From assembly GCA_944326545.1 (NCBI GenBank), contig CALVEH010000002.1:1-64000 (forward strand): 64,000 nt of DNA. Reading direction: 5' to 3'. The notes beneath the pieces were generated by a model. The model had not been told where the DNA came from. It was given only the letters and a program-made list of their open reading frames with translations, and made no database searches. The translations under genes were made by a program, and so were the position numbers. Source of the DNA: Candidatus Gastranaerophilales bacterium. Lineage in GTDB: Bacteria > Cyanobacteriota > Vampirovibrionia > Gastranaerophilales > Gastranaerophilaceae. How positions within the stretch are numbered: position 1 is the stretch's first letter; the number at the start of each line of letters is the position of its first letter. Shown one piece after another: positions 29,954 to 39,344 of this stretch.

Positions 29954-30421
29954 ATGTCAGACGAAAGACATAATCCACATATAAGAAGCGCAAACGACTC
30001 AAGAGAAAGAGCAGCTAGTTTACAATTTTCTTATGACACTGAAAGACTAAAAAAAGAAAATAGATATAGAGTTAAAGGACAGGCTTTTCCCAAAAACACG
30101 AACAGTTTTAATTGGGGAGCCTGTTTACTTACTCCAATTTGGGGATATTTTAATAAAACTTATATAGCTTGTTTTTGGATAGTACTAGCCATAATACCTT
30201 TTATCGGGATAATTTTATCTTCAATATTTTCTTTATACTGCGGAATAAAAGGAAATGATTGGGCTTGGGAAAATAACGAATGGGACAACATTGAACAAAT
30301 GCACTACGTGCAAAGAAAATGGGGAATAGCAGGATTAATTGTAAACATTATTCTTGTATTTTTAATGTTTGGTGGATTAGTCAATCAAGTTAATACTCTT
30401 CAGCGTTCCGGATTAATATAA
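29954..30421 (+). CDS. Small DUF2628-like membrane protein
   Basis: This 155-residue inner-membrane protein has a polar ~40-residue N-terminus. FNWGACLLTPIWGYFNKTY follows, leading into two hydrophobic helices. Then comes GIKGNDWAWENNEWDNIEQ, a QRKW segment and a final membrane helix. This FNWGA(F)LL-PIWG / GNxWAW...W / VQRKW pattern is typical of a widespread uncharacterised membrane family (DUF2628-like). Function is unknown. It follows minE by 43 bp but probably has its own extended -10 promoter. Confidence 0.7.
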   Translation: MSDERHNPHIRSANDSRERAASLQFSYDTERLKKENRYRVKGQAFPKNTNSFNWGACLLTPIWGYFNKTYIACFWIVLAIIPFIGIILSSIFSLYCGIKGNDWAWENNEWDNIEQMHYVQRKWGIAGLIVNIILVFLMFGGLVNQVNTLQRSGLI

Positions 30422-30526
30422 TTTTTAATGGGTTTGTAAAATTGTATTAAGTTAAGAAAAAATATTGCATATAAATTCATAAAACGGGTATTAAATTAAA
30501 TAGATGAGACACTAACCAGAAGAATA

Positions 30527-30535
30527 TGTTATCAT
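30527..30535 (+). promoter_or_regulatory. Extended -10 promoter element for lemA
   Basis: TGTTATCAT lies 30 bp before the lemA ATG, preceded by AATA like the element at 29917. An AAAAGGAG ribosome-binding site follows at the right distance. An upstream alternative is TTGCAT (30465-30470) with TATTAA (30489-30494) at an 18-bp spacer. Confidence 0.4.
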
Positions 30536-30564
30536 CGTAAAGTTACAGAAGAAAAGGAGTTTAT

Positions 30565-31128
30565 ATGGATTTAATCACAATATTAGCAATAGTAGCAGTA
30601 CTAATAGCAGTTGCTTTGTATTGCGTATATGTTCAAGTAGTAAGAAATAAAAACGCAGTAAGAGAAGCATTATCTGGTATAGATGTTCAGCTTAAAAAAC
30701 GTCACGACTTAGTTCCCAATATTTTAACAATAGCCAAAAAATTCATGGAACACGAAAATGAAATTTTCACAAAAGTTACAGAACTAAGAACACAAGCAAT
30801 GAAAGCACCATCTGGGTCTAAAGCAAAATTTGCTGCAGAAGGTATGCTTGACAACTTAATGAGCCAATTGATTGTATCTGTTGAAAATTATCCACAATTA
30901 AAATCTGATGCAACAATGACACAAGCTATGCAAACATACAATGAAGTAGAAGAACATATTTCTGCAGCAAGAAGATTTTACAACTCCGCATTAACACAAT
31001 TAAGAAACTCTGTAATGATTTTTCCTGGATCACTTTTTGCAGGTTTAGCGGCAGAAGAAATGCAATATAGCTACTTTGAAGCTACAGAAGCAGACAGAGC
31101 ACCAGTAGATGCATCAGCGTATCTATAA
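30565..31128 (+). CDS. lemA: LemA family protein
   Basis: This 187-residue protein has an N-terminal membrane helix (residues 3-24) and no cleavage site. The conserved LemA core is present: GIDVQLKKRHDLVPNI, the ENYPQLKSD segment, and a C-terminal four-helix region with AARRFYN. LemA proteins are widespread, membrane-anchored, helical and poorly understood. In some bacteria they are linked to envelope stress or to neighbouring TPM/peptidase genes. Here lemA stands alone, without its usual TPM-domain partner. A strong AAAAGGAG ribosome-binding site and its own terminator suggest a single-gene unit. Confidence 0.93.
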   Translation: MDLITILAIVAVLIAVALYCVYVQVVRNKNAVREALSGIDVQLKKRHDLVPNILTIAKKFMEHENEIFTKVTELRTQAMKAPSGSKAKFAAEGMLDNLMSQLIVSVENYPQLKSDATMTQAMQTYNEVEEHISAARRFYNSALTQLRNSVMIFPGSLFAGLAAEEMQYSYFEATEADRAPVDASAYL

Positions 31129-31141
31129 AAATATTTAAAAT

Positions 31142-31174
31142 AAAAAATCGGACTTTTAAAGTCCGATTTTTTTT
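31142..31174. terminator. Bidirectional terminator between lemA and the glycogen synthase-like gene
   Basis: The inverted repeat AAAAATCGGAC / GTCCGATTTTT has TTTTAAA at its centre and a long T-run on the right (A-run on the left). It serves convergent genes. Confidence 0.85.
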
Positions 31175-31191
31175 ATTCAAAACGTGTTTAT

Positions 31192-33585
31192 TTAATTTGT
31201 ATGACCGGTCTTGATAAGATTAATGTACTTATCCAAAGCGCCACCTTCGTTGTCCCAGCTAAAGTCATTTTCCATAGCTGTTTTTTGCATTGCTTTAAAT
31301 TTATCGTGATTATTGTAATAAGTGTCAAGCCCTCTTTCAATTACGTCACAGAAAGCGTCATAGTTGTTGCTAAAGCCACCACCGTACAGAAGTTTTTTAT
31401 CTCCTGTTTCATCAAAGAACGCTTTAGTTCTAAAGCCATCAATACCATCTTTAACAGTATTAACAAGACCACCTGTAGAAGTAGCAAGAGGCAATGCACC
31501 TTTAGCCATAGCTTCTAACTGAGTAAGACCGCAAGGCTCAAACACAGATGGAACAAGGAACATATCCGCAGCAGTTGCAACTAAATTGGTATTCAAGAAA
31601 CCGTTAACAAGAATAATTCTTTTACCTACATTTGGATAGTATTCTGTCATATAGTGTTTAAATTCTTTTAATTTATCATATGAAGCTTTTTGAGAAATTG
31701 CACCACCAATAATAAATACAGGTAATTTTTCTTCAGGAGTATTTTTGTTGTGTTCAGCAAACTTCCACATTGCTTCTTTAAATATAGAATCCATACCTTT
31801 TTGTGGGTCTACACGTCCAGAGTATGCAATAACAGGAGTGTTGCTAAAATCATTTTCCTTTAATTCAGTTCTATCTGCTTCAAAAAGCATATATCTTCTT
31901 GAATGAGCAGGGTCTTCATCATAGCCAAGATATCTTTCTCTTTCAATTAATTGTTTAAACACATTCATAATAGTGTTTTTGTTTTGAACTTTTACATCCA
32001 GAGATTTTGAATCGTAAGCTTTTAACTTAGTGTCTTTAAAATCAATTTTAGGAGCATTAGCATCTGACAAAGTCATATCTTTTTTAGTTGCATCCCATAA
32101 TGATTTCATATTTTTATCAGTTGGCTCAATCAATGATTTAGAATATCCGTTAGTAATTGGTGTTAATGTATGTCCGGGACCATAGAAACGGGCTTTCATA
32201 AGATCCATTAAACCTCTTGCTTTTTCATTTGAATGAACAAGCTCTTGAGCATAGTACTCTGAAACAGGTACAACTCTATCAACAAGTGACATACCTGTTT
32301 TGGCAGAGTTGAAATTTGTATAGCGCATTAAAGCACTCTTATCTTCATCAAATGCTTCATTCCAGCTTTTTGAATTAGGTATAATGTCAACACCGTAAGC
32401 GCCGAATAAGGTACCGAAAATATTTTTTCTAGTCCAATCGTTTCCATCGGTAGCACCTTGGTGCTCACAGTTGTGAGCAATATAGATAGTCGGTGTTTCA
32501 TCAAAATATCTTCCAGTTTCCTTAGATATTACACCTGTATCAGCTTCAGCATTAGCTGTATAGTGCATCATAGCAGCCAATGAACCTGCGTGCCAGTCAT
32601 TTAACAAGACAGCATTTGGAGCATCAATACCTTTAAAGTCTCCTTCTTTAATACTCTTCATAAGTTCATAGACACCTTTTGAGAAATATGCCATTCTGTA
32701 TACAGGATCAGCAAATTCAGTATTAGCATATGGTGTATTATTGTTAGTTGCTTTTGCATCTTTATCAAGAATATTAAAGAACTGATTAAATGTTGTGAAT
32801 TGTCCGTTTGCATCATCACCATATTCAGGAACTTCTAAGAAGATATATTTTGTTGGTTTTGGTTTATCAGACATCAACTCGGTAGTAAATATTCTCACAT
32901 CCATATCTTTCAAACGAGTGTTGTGAGGAGGTCCAAAGTACATAGGTACGTTAATTTTACCTTCATATTTAACTTCTCTTTGTTTTTCACCTTTTTTACC
33001 GTAGTGATAAATATATTTGTTATCTTTTTCGTTATACTCTAATCTGTACTCTTTACCGTTAACGTACATTGGAGTAACTACAGACATAAAATTCTTTGAA
33101 TCTTTATTGAATTTTTTATTGAAACTATTAGGTAAATCTGCAGCAACCTTACCTAATCCACCATCTGACTTGAACTCATCAGTTTCAGCAGTTACCATCC
33201 AAGCATTAATATTTTCTATTTTTGGCCAAGGACGTGAACCATTAATTCTTGTTGAAGCTTCATTGTAAATCTTGCTCTTAGCATAATCAGATAATGTAGG
33301 AGCAAATGTATCAACATCAAAATCTTGACCATAAGGTTTTACCAATGTTTGAGTCATTGGAATAACCGGTACAAATTCTTTATTATCAGCGCCATGTCTA
33401 GTTGGTGCATAACCAAAAGATACTATAGACTTATTTTGATGAGCCATTAACGCAAGAAAATTTTCCAACAATTGTGGATTAGACGCGTCCAATTGCACTG
33501 TGTGATTTGTTTTTTGTTTGTCGCTTTTAGAGTGCAACTGCACTTGACCTAACCTAGGTGCTAACACTTTTTGAATAGTTGCCAT
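31192..33585 (-). CDS. Oversized GT5 glycogen/starch synthase-like glycosyltransferase
   Basis: This 797-residue enzyme contains the glycogen/starch synthase landmarks. KSDGGLGKVAADLP (139-152) corresponds to the ADP-glucose-binding KxGGL motif with an extra Asp. LNDWHAG, the GRVDPQKG segment and VFEPCGLTQLEAMAKG (GT-B catalytic/nucleotide-binding loop) are all present. Bacterial GlgA is normally about 480 residues. Here there are a ~125-residue N-terminal extension (with VSFGYAP at 55-61) and large internal insertions. It may make glycogen or another alpha-glucan. No glgB, glgC or glgP is in the window, so the product is uncertain. It is a single-gene unit on the minus strand. Confidence 0.8.
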   Translation of the reverse strand: MATIQKVLAPRLGQVQLHSKSDKQKTNHTVQLDASNPQLLENFLALMAHQNKSIVSFGYAPTRHGADNKEFVPVIPMTQTLVKPYGQDFDVDTFAPTLSDYAKSKIYNEASTRINGSRPWPKIENINAWMVTAETDEFKSDGGLGKVAADLPNSFNKKFNKDSKNFMSVVTPMYVNGKEYRLEYNEKDNKYIYHYGKKGEKQREVKYEGKINVPMYFGPPHNTRLKDMDVRIFTTELMSDKPKPTKYIFLEVPEYGDDANGQFTTFNQFFNILDKDAKATNNNTPYANTEFADPVYRMAYFSKGVYELMKSIKEGDFKGIDAPNAVLLNDWHAGSLAAMMHYTANAEADTGVISKETGRYFDETPTIYIAHNCEHQGATDGNDWTRKNIFGTLFGAYGVDIIPNSKSWNEAFDEDKSALMRYTNFNSAKTGMSLVDRVVPVSEYYAQELVHSNEKARGLMDLMKARFYGPGHTLTPITNGYSKSLIEPTDKNMKSLWDATKKDMTLSDANAPKIDFKDTKLKAYDSKSLDVKVQNKNTIMNVFKQLIERERYLGYDEDPAHSRRYMLFEADRTELKENDFSNTPVIAYSGRVDPQKGMDSIFKEAMWKFAEHNKNTPEEKLPVFIIGGAISQKASYDKLKEFKHYMTEYYPNVGKRIILVNGFLNTNLVATAADMFLVPSVFEPCGLTQLEAMAKGALPLATSTGGLVNTVKDGIDGFRTKAFFDETGDKKLLYGGGFSNNYDAFCDVIERGLDTYYNNHDKFKAMQKTAMENDFSWDNEGGALDKYINLIKTGHTN

Positions 33586-33719
33586 TTTTTCATCCCTAAT
33601 TATATATTCTCTCAGTAATTGTTTTAAGACCCGTAAAAAAATTTTTTGTTAGCTTTTAGCAGAAAACTAAATAAAAGTTACAATTTTTAATAATGTGTTA
33701 ACTATGATAATATAAGTCT

Positions 33720-35339
33720 ATGACTTTGGCAGAAACTTTACAAAACAAAATAAAAATTTTAACAGGAGATATTTTTGGGGGAATCAATTCTGCAATTATT
33801 ACACTTCCTCAAGCTTTAGCATTTGGTGTTGCAACAGGTTTTGGTGCCGGTGCTGGTATATGGGGTGCTATAATTTTATGTTTTGTTGCAGGGATGCTTG
33901 GCCCAAGAATACCAATTATATCAGGGACTACAGGCCCTGTCGCTATCGTCGTTGCATCAATGATGCTGGCTCTTAACAACAATATACAAGCGGCAGTAAC
34001 TGTACTATTAACAGCAGCGTTACTACAGTTATTAGCGTCATTAACAAACCTGCCAAATATGGTTAAATACGTGCCATATCCTGTAATCTCTGGATTTATG
34101 AACGGAGTGGGAATAATAATTATAATTCTTCAACTAAACCCCTTAATTGGGCATAAAGCAATGCCTTCAACAATAGCTACAATTACAAATATAAATGAAA
34201 GCATACATACTCTTAACCAATCTGCTTTATTTATTGGTTTGATAACTCTTGCTATAGTCTTTTTAACACCCAAAGTAATAAATAAAATTGTGCCATCACA
34301 AATAATTGCACTAATTTTTTGTACTTGGCTTTCTCTTAAACTAGGATTGAATGTAGAAAGAATTAACGAAATTTCTGTTTCTTTTCCTACACTGGTAGCT
34401 CCATACTTTGACTTTAGCCATATAATTGAGTACCTACCATATGCATTTACAATCGCAATAGTTTTTTCAGCAGAAAGTATGCTAACTGGGCTGGTAACGG
34501 ATTCATTAACAAAAACAAGACATAATCCCAAATTACTTTTAGCTGCACAAGGAATCGGAAATATGATGTGCTCACTAACCGGTTCTCTGGGTGGTACAGC
34601 AGCAACAATGAGAACAGTTGCAGCAATTAACGCAGGTGCAACAACCAAAATTTGTGCAATTATAAATCCATTACTTTTAATAGTTTTATTATTTAAATGC
34701 TCAAATTTTGTAGCAGAAATACCTTTAGCAGTACTAGCAGGCATTTTAATAAAAATAGGCTATGACATTATTGATGTAAAACTGCTAAAAGTTTTAAAGT
34801 ATGCGCCTAAAGATGATTTGTACGTTTTATTTCTAGTGTTTCTGCTAACAGTATTTTACAACTTGATTTTTGCAGTAGGAGCAGGAATAACTCTATCTGC
34901 GTTGTTATATGCTAAAAGAGTGGCCGATAAAGCAAAACTTGTACATAAATCTGTCTATGACAAAGACATAATGGATATGGAAAGACATCTTGAGCAAGAT
35001 TACAAACATAAAATCAGGGTCGTGCACATTAGCGGACAATTTTTCTTTGGCTCAGCGACACAGCTTATTTCCAAATTTGAAGATATGCTTGGTACACAAT
35101 ATTTGATTTTAAACTACGAAGCAGATGACTTGCTTGATATATCGGCAATATTTGCATTAGAAGATATAATCTTAAGACTTCAATCACAGGATGTTCAAAT
35201 AATACTTGTTATAAAAAGTGAAAACGTATTAAAACAGCTGCAAGATCACAAAATAGTTGCTCAAATAGGAGAAAAACAAGTATTCTATACAGAACTTATG
35301 GCAATAGATTACGCTAAAGAGCAACTGAAAAATCGATAA
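33720..35339 (+). CDS. SulP-family inorganic anion transporter with STAS domain
   Basis: This 539-residue inner-membrane protein starts with GDIFGGINSAIITLPQALAFG, the family's first helices with the PQALA motif. A run of hydrophobic helices follows to about residue 395, then a cytosolic STAS domain (about 425-530, with LILNYEADDLLDISAIFALED). SulP proteins carry sulfate, bicarbonate or organic anions; the substrate here is not identifiable. The start codon lies only ~10 bp from an AT-rich TATAA-like element, so the mRNA could be nearly leaderless. The 3' end overlaps the convergent lipM-like gene by 26 bp. Confidence 0.88.
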   Translation: MTLAETLQNKIKILTGDIFGGINSAIITLPQALAFGVATGFGAGAGIWGAIILCFVAGMLGPRIPIISGTTGPVAIVVASMMLALNNNIQAAVTVLLTAALLQLLASLTNLPNMVKYVPYPVISGFMNGVGIIIIILQLNPLIGHKAMPSTIATITNINESIHTLNQSALFIGLITLAIVFLTPKVINKIVPSQIIALIFCTWLSLKLGLNVERINEISVSFPTLVAPYFDFSHIIEYLPYAFTIAIVFSAESMLTGLVTDSLTKTRHNPKLLLAAQGIGNMMCSLTGSLGGTAATMRTVAAINAGATTKICAIINPLLLIVLLFKCSNFVAEIPLAVLAGILIKIGYDIIDVKLLKVLKYAPKDDLYVLFLVFLLTVFYNLIFAVGAGITLSALLYAKRVADKAKLVHKSVYDKDIMDMERHLEQDYKHKIRVVHISGQFFFGSATQLISKFEDMLGTQYLILNYEADDLLDISAIFALEDIILRLQSQDVQIILVIKSENVLKQLQDHKIVAQIGEKQVFYTELMAIDYAKEQLKNR

Positions 35340-36018
35340 ACTCAATGTTAAAGTACTGTTGAAATCCTGTTTTTAGCGCACAACAAAGCTGAACATAATC
35401 AACATCAGATAAAACATCTTTTAAAAGACATATCTTTTCATTACGAGGTTTTTCACCAAATATATTTTCAATAGTTGATTCATTGTAATCAAACATAATA
35501 GAACCGTGTTGTAAAATATAACACTGAGAACGAAATTGCGCAGAACCAACAATCTTTCTGCCTTTGTAACTCAAATCAGCACCTGTAGACAGCGACATAC
35601 AATATTCAAATTTTGTTTTTGCTTTCATTTCTGTGGGAAAATCGACATTAAGCCCCAATGATTTAAATCCAAAAGCTAAAGCCGAAGATATTTCTTTATA
35701 TGATTCAATAACAGTATCACCGTGCTTTAAAAAAGATGTAGGACATACAAAAGAATAAGTTAGCTCATTGTCATGTAATAAAGCACGACCACCTGTAAGT
35801 CTTCTAACAATATCTATATTATTATCCTTGCAAAATTGCTTGTTTAAATGTTCATCACTTTGATTTCTACCTAAAGATACACAAGAAGGCTTCCACCCAT
35901 AAAATCTTAAAACAGGTGAACTTAAATTATTTTTGATAGCGTAGCTTAATATTTTTTCATCCGTATCCATATTGTATTCACCAGTATTAACAGAATATGG
36001 AACAAAAAAACCTTGCAT
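35314..36018 (-). CDS. Lipoyl-synthesis enzyme, LipM-like octanoyltransferase (lipoate/biotin ligase fold)
   Basis: This 234-residue protein of the LplA/LipB/BirA superfamily contains RRLTGGRALLHDNELTYS (72-89), the family hallmark, and GRKIVGSAQ (153-161) with the active-site Lys region. Cys140, just ahead of this (EYCMSLSTGADLS), is positioned like the catalytic Cys of LipM octanoyl-ACP:GcvH transferases. I therefore favour LipM over an ATP-dependent ligase. It is the last gene of a five-gene minus-strand operon, 25 bp after the nnrD-like gene. It would supply octanoyl/lipoyl groups to GcvH or 2-oxoacid dehydrogenases, none of which is seen here. Confidence 0.75.
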   Translation of the reverse strand: MQGFFVPYSVNTGEYNMDTDEKILSYAIKNNLSSPVLRFYGWKPSCVSLGRNQSDEHLNKQFCKDNNIDIVRRLTGGRALLHDNELTYSFVCPTSFLKHGDTVIESYKEISSALAFGFKSLGLNVDFPTEMKAKTKFEYCMSLSTGADLSYKGRKIVGSAQFRSQCYILQHGSIMFDYNESTIENIFGEKPRNEKICLLKDVLSDVDYVQLCCALKTGFQQYFNIEFIDFSVAL

Positions 36019-36043
36019 ATAACCACCTTTATAAAGTAAAAAA

Positions 36044-36928
36044 CTACAAATCCAATATTTTTTTTATCGCAAGAGGTATACAATCAATCAAATCAGTTGA
36101 GAGAACACTGTACTGAGTTAGTGTTTCAGAAGCTATTTCTCCACAAAGTCCATGCATATAAACACCGAGTATGGCTGCTTCTCTTATACCAAGCCCTTGT
36201 GCTAACAGACCTGATACTATTCCTGTCAAAACATCTCCACTGCCTGCTTTTGCTAAAGCAGAGTTTCCACTGGTATTTATAAAGACTTCTTTTTCAGGAG
36301 TAGCAACGACTGTATTATGACCTTTTAAAACAATTGTGCAATCAAATTTATCTACAGCCATAAGTGCATATCTGATTCTGTCTTGTTGTATATCTTCAAC
36401 AGAAACACCAATCAATCTTGATAACTCCATAGGATGAGGCGTAATTACTGTGTTTTTAGGTAAAACAGAAACATTAAGCGCAGCAATAATATTCAAAGCA
36501 TCAGCATCTAAAACAACCTTCTTATCAGTATTAGATAAGCTGTCAATTAATTTAAGAATAAAATTGCTAACAGCAGGCAATGTTGATAAACCTGGCCCTA
36601 TAGAAATAGTGTTATATTGTTCCAAAACACCAGCAATCTGTTCAATTGCTGACTCATCAATACACTTGTTTTCACAAGAATTTAAAGGGAATAGAGTAAC
36701 ACACGGAGAAAGGCTAACCATATTGTTAATAACAGGCTCAATTGAAGCCAAAGTAACAAGCCCTGCACCAACTTTTAACGGAGAAACAGAAGCTAAAAAG
36801 GCTGCCCCTTGATAAAATAAAGAACCAGCAATATTTAAAACTTTACCGTAAGTTCCCTTATTAGAAATATCAGAACGTAAAGGCATATAATCCTTTACAA
36901 ATTCTTTAGTTATAAGAGTATGTTCCAT
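36044..36928 (-). CDS. ADP/ATP-dependent (S)-NAD(P)H-hydrate dehydratase (NnrD/CARKD domain)
   Basis: This 294-residue cytosolic repair enzyme dehydrates damaged NAD(P)H hydrates. Diagnostic segments are GKVLNIAGSLFYQGAAFLAS (nucleotide/substrate loop), VVLDADALN, ITPHPMELSRL and NSALAKAGSGDVLTGIVSGLLAQG (ribokinase-like GSGD catalytic motif). Many bacteria fuse this to an N-terminal NnrE epimerase. Here only the dehydratase is present and no epimerase lies in the window. It abuts trmL without any gap, so the two are co-translated. Confidence 0.9.
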   Translation of the reverse strand: MEHTLITKEFVKDYMPLRSDISNKGTYGKVLNIAGSLFYQGAAFLASVSPLKVGAGLVTLASIEPVINNMVSLSPCVTLFPLNSCENKCIDESAIEQIAGVLEQYNTISIGPGLSTLPAVSNFILKLIDSLSNTDKKVVLDADALNIIAALNVSVLPKNTVITPHPMELSRLIGVSVEDIQQDRIRYALMAVDKFDCTIVLKGHNTVVATPEKEVFINTSGNSALAKAGSGDVLTGIVSGLLAQGLGIREAAILGVYMHGLCGEIASETLTQYSVLSTDLIDCIPLAIKKILDL

Positions 36929-37393
36929 TTAAACTCCGATTTGTCTTAGTGCTTCATAAACAACTATCGCAACAGAGTTTGATAAATTCAAGCTCCTTTG
37001 ACCGTCTTGCATGGGTATAGTTAAAGCCGTACTTTCTTTTTCTTTAAGCAAATCCTCTGGAAGACCTCTCGTTTCAGGCCCAAAGACAAGAAAATCCCCA
37101 TCCTTAAATTTAACATCAGTATAAAGATTTTTGGTCTTTGTAGTCAGATAGTAAAAAGTACTTTGAGGAAACTTTTCCCATAAATCTTCAAGATGTTCTA
37201 TTCTTTGTATGTTAACTGAATCCCAATAATCAAGCCCAGCTCTTTTTAAGTGTCTACTATCAATCGAAAAGCCAAGTTTACCAATTAAATAAACATCACT
37301 ATTAGTGCAAGCAGCCAGTCTTACAATATTACCTGTATTTTGAGGTATTTCTGGTTCATACAGAACAATATTAAGCTTCGTCTTTATTTTCAT
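36929..37393 (-). CDS. trmL: tRNA (cytidine/uridine-34-2'-O)-methyltransferase TrmL
   Basis: This 154-residue SPOUT methyltransferase modifies the wobble ribose of certain leucine tRNAs. The family signatures are complete: LYEPEIPQNTGNIVRLAACT at the N-terminus, RAGLDYWD in the middle, and the SAM-binding knot FGPETRGLPEDLL, then IPMQDGQRSLNLSNSVAIV. Length matches TrmL exactly. Its start overlaps the end of the preceding phosphatidyltransferase gene by 23 bp, suggesting translational coupling. Confidence 0.95.
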   Translation of the reverse strand: MKIKTKLNIVLYEPEIPQNTGNIVRLAACTNSDVYLIGKLGFSIDSRHLKRAGLDYWDSVNIQRIEHLEDLWEKFPQSTFYYLTTKTKNLYTDVKFKDGDFLVFGPETRGLPEDLLKEKESTALTIPMQDGQRSLNLSNSVAIVVYEALRQIGV

Positions 37394-38075
37394 CTTTAGC
37401 TTTTTCCGCAGGAGTTTCTACAAAAAATCTTTTACTTTCTATAAGAACAGGCAAACCTCTCAATACGCAGAATATAACAGCTGCATATACACAGAAGTGA
37501 GCAAATGGACAAATCATTATGCAAATATCATGAAAATGACTCCAAGCAGCAGTTGCCTGAGCAGATAAAGCAGGATCTTCACCTTGAAGGAACAAATTCA
37601 TAGTAGCAAATGGGAAGTTGCACAAAATCATTAAAGCAAAAGCAAGGGCTTTAGTTACTGCATACGAACCTCTTGAAAAATTAGACGCTACTAAAAAATG
37701 TCCCAATTTAGTTTTCATCATAGTTGTTTGACCAAAAGCTGTATAACCTTGTTCAAGAGCGATACTTCTAACACCATCAGTTAAAATACCTCTTGTAACA
37801 ACAATCAAAGGGATCCATACAGGAATCCAACCTAAAACAGCAAATACGATCCAATAAATATTTTCTACAACTCTGTCACCAAGAATATCAAGAACCGCAC
37901 CGAATTTAGAGCTTTCTTTTAATAATCTAGCAACAAAGCCATCCAAACCGTCAAACCAGATTGCAATTATTGTCAAAATAAAAGCTGTAATGTATGACGC
38001 AGGTGTTTGATAGAACAAAAGACATATTGCGATAAATGCAATTATCATTCTTAAAATTGTAATCATATTAGCCAT
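37371..38075 (-). CDS. CDP-alcohol phosphatidyltransferase (PgsA/PgsA-like)
   Basis: This 234-residue integral membrane enzyme makes phospholipid head groups from CDP-diacylglycerol. The full catalytic motif D-x2-DG-x2-AR-x8-G-x3-D-x3-D is present: D42, D45-G46, A49-R50, G59, D63, D67. Several hydrophobic helices surround it. By size it resembles phosphatidylglycerophosphate synthase, but the acceptor alcohol cannot be decided by eye. A Cys/His-rich hydrophobic insert (about 175-210) is unusual. It is the second gene of the operon, 29 bp after the oxidoreductase. Confidence 0.85.
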   Translation of the reverse strand: MANMITILRMIIAFIAICLLFYQTPASYITAFILTIIAIWFDGLDGFVARLLKESSKFGAVLDILGDRVVENIYWIVFAVLGWIPVWIPLIVVTRGILTDGVRSIALEQGYTAFGQTTMMKTKLGHFLVASNFSRGSYAVTKALAFALMILCNFPFATMNLFLQGEDPALSAQATAAWSHFHDICIMICPFAHFCVYAAVIFCVLRGLPVLIESKRFFVETPAEKAKDENKDEA

Positions 38076-38104
38076 TTTAAATACTCCTCGTACTTTCCAA
38101 ATTA

Positions 38105-39115
38105 TTATTGTTTACTTCTTGATGATGCAAAGTTGTGTTGGTTCAAAAGTTTTAACTTATCACCCAACATCATTTTTTCAGCATCTTCAAGAATTTTTAC
38201 TACAAAATACCCATTTTCTCCGTCGCTTCTTGCTTTTTTGCCATTTTCAATACATTTAACAAAATGTTCGCATTCAAGTTTTAACGGTTCAATTTCAATA
38301 TAATCAAGTGAAATATTGCTTCCTGAGTTAGGTTTGTCATTTTTAAATACCTGAAGTTTGTTTTCAGACAATGTATCATCAAACATAGCAGAACCTTTAG
38401 TTCCTCTTAACATGAGATTAACTCTTTTTTGAGGATGAATCCAGCTGTCAGAAATATGAGCAATACAACCTGACTCATATTCAATCTCAATATGAGTAAT
38501 ATCCATAATCTCATTACCTTCAGAGCTTACACCCATAGCAGAGATAACTTGAGCAGGTTCTTCACCCAAAATATAGCTAACCATAGAAACATCATGCGGA
38601 GCTAAGTCCCACATAACACTTCTGTCGTTTTTAAAATAATTTATATTTAATCTGTCAGATTGAACATATTTAATTTCGCCAAGTTCACCTGATTCAACAA
38701 TCATCTTAAGTCTGTTTACAGCAGGATGGTATAAAAGTAAGTGTCCAACCATTAGAACAAGATTTTTAGATTCAGCAATTTCTTTTAACTGCAATGCTTC
38801 TTCACTGGCTGTTGCAATAGGTTTTTCAACATAGACATGTTTTCCTGCTTCTAATGCCATTTTTACAAGCTTAAAGTGTGTATGGCTAGGAGTTGCAATA
38901 ACAACAGCATTAATTTCCTTGTTATTTAATACTTCATTAAAATCAGGTGTAGTATAAATTTCAGGATAATCAGCGTTAACTTTCTTTCTGTTTTCTTCAT
39001 CCATATCACAAACAGTATGAAGATAGTTAAGATTGTAGAAATTTCTAACTAAATTTTTGCCCCAAATACCCGCTCCTAATACGGCTACTCTTGTGGATGG
39101 TTTATCAAAACTCAT
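38105..39115 (-). CDS. Gfo/Idh/MocA family NAD(P)-dependent sugar oxidoreductase
   Basis: This 336-residue protein has an N-terminal Rossmann fold with AVLGAGIWGKNLVRNF and the catalytic-lysine motif YVEKPIA near residue 95. The C-terminal half has WDLAPHDVSMVSYILG, the His-containing substrate segment found in members acting on nucleotide sugars (UDP-HexNAc or uronate dehydrogenases). It probably oxidises a sugar used in surface polysaccharide, consistent with CsaB elsewhere in the window; the substrate is inferred only. It is the first gene of the five-gene minus-strand operon, preceded by AGGGGAT upstream of the ATG. Confidence 0.85.
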   Translation of the reverse strand: MSFDKPSTRVAVLGAGIWGKNLVRNFYNLNYLHTVCDMDEENRKKVNADYPEIYTTPDFNEVLNNKEINAVVIATPSHTHFKLVKMALEAGKHVYVEKPIATASEEALQLKEIAESKNLVLMVGHLLLYHPAVNRLKMIVESGELGEIKYVQSDRLNINYFKNDRSVMWDLAPHDVSMVSYILGEEPAQVISAMGVSSEGNEIMDITHIEIEYESGCIAHISDSWIHPQKRVNLMLRGTKGSAMFDDTLSENKLQVFKNDKPNSGSNISLDYIEIEPLKLECEHFVKCIENGKKARSDGENGYFVVKILEDAEKMMLGDKLKLLNQHNFASSRSKQ

Positions 39116-39226
39116 TTATAATCCCCTACTTAAAACTATTCAATTAACTAATTATATCAACGGAGAAAGCAAAAAATCAAATTAATATTATGTAAAGGTA
39201 ATATTTTTTATTAAATCTTGTAAAGA

Positions 39227-39237
39227 AATGATAATCA
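39227..39237. promoter_or_regulatory. Fur-box-like core upstream of the autotransporter
   Basis: AATGATAATCA equals the central 11 bases of the classical 19-bp Fur consensus; the flanks match poorly (about 13 of 19 overall). It lies ~110 bp before the autotransporter ATG. A TATAAT (39290-39295) lies closer to the gene but lacks a good -35. Confidence 0.2.
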
Positions 39238-39344
39238 ATCTGCAAAACGTGTTTAGGAACCAATAAAAATGGGAACTATAAAAATAGGTTATAATTTTTG
39301 GTTAGTTTGGCCGAAAAAACTTGAAAATATAAAAGGGTATTAAT

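Noticed and set aside
34130-34744. 204-codon minus-strand frame within the SulP gene
   Set aside because: Antisense to a convincing membrane transporter, with no start signal.
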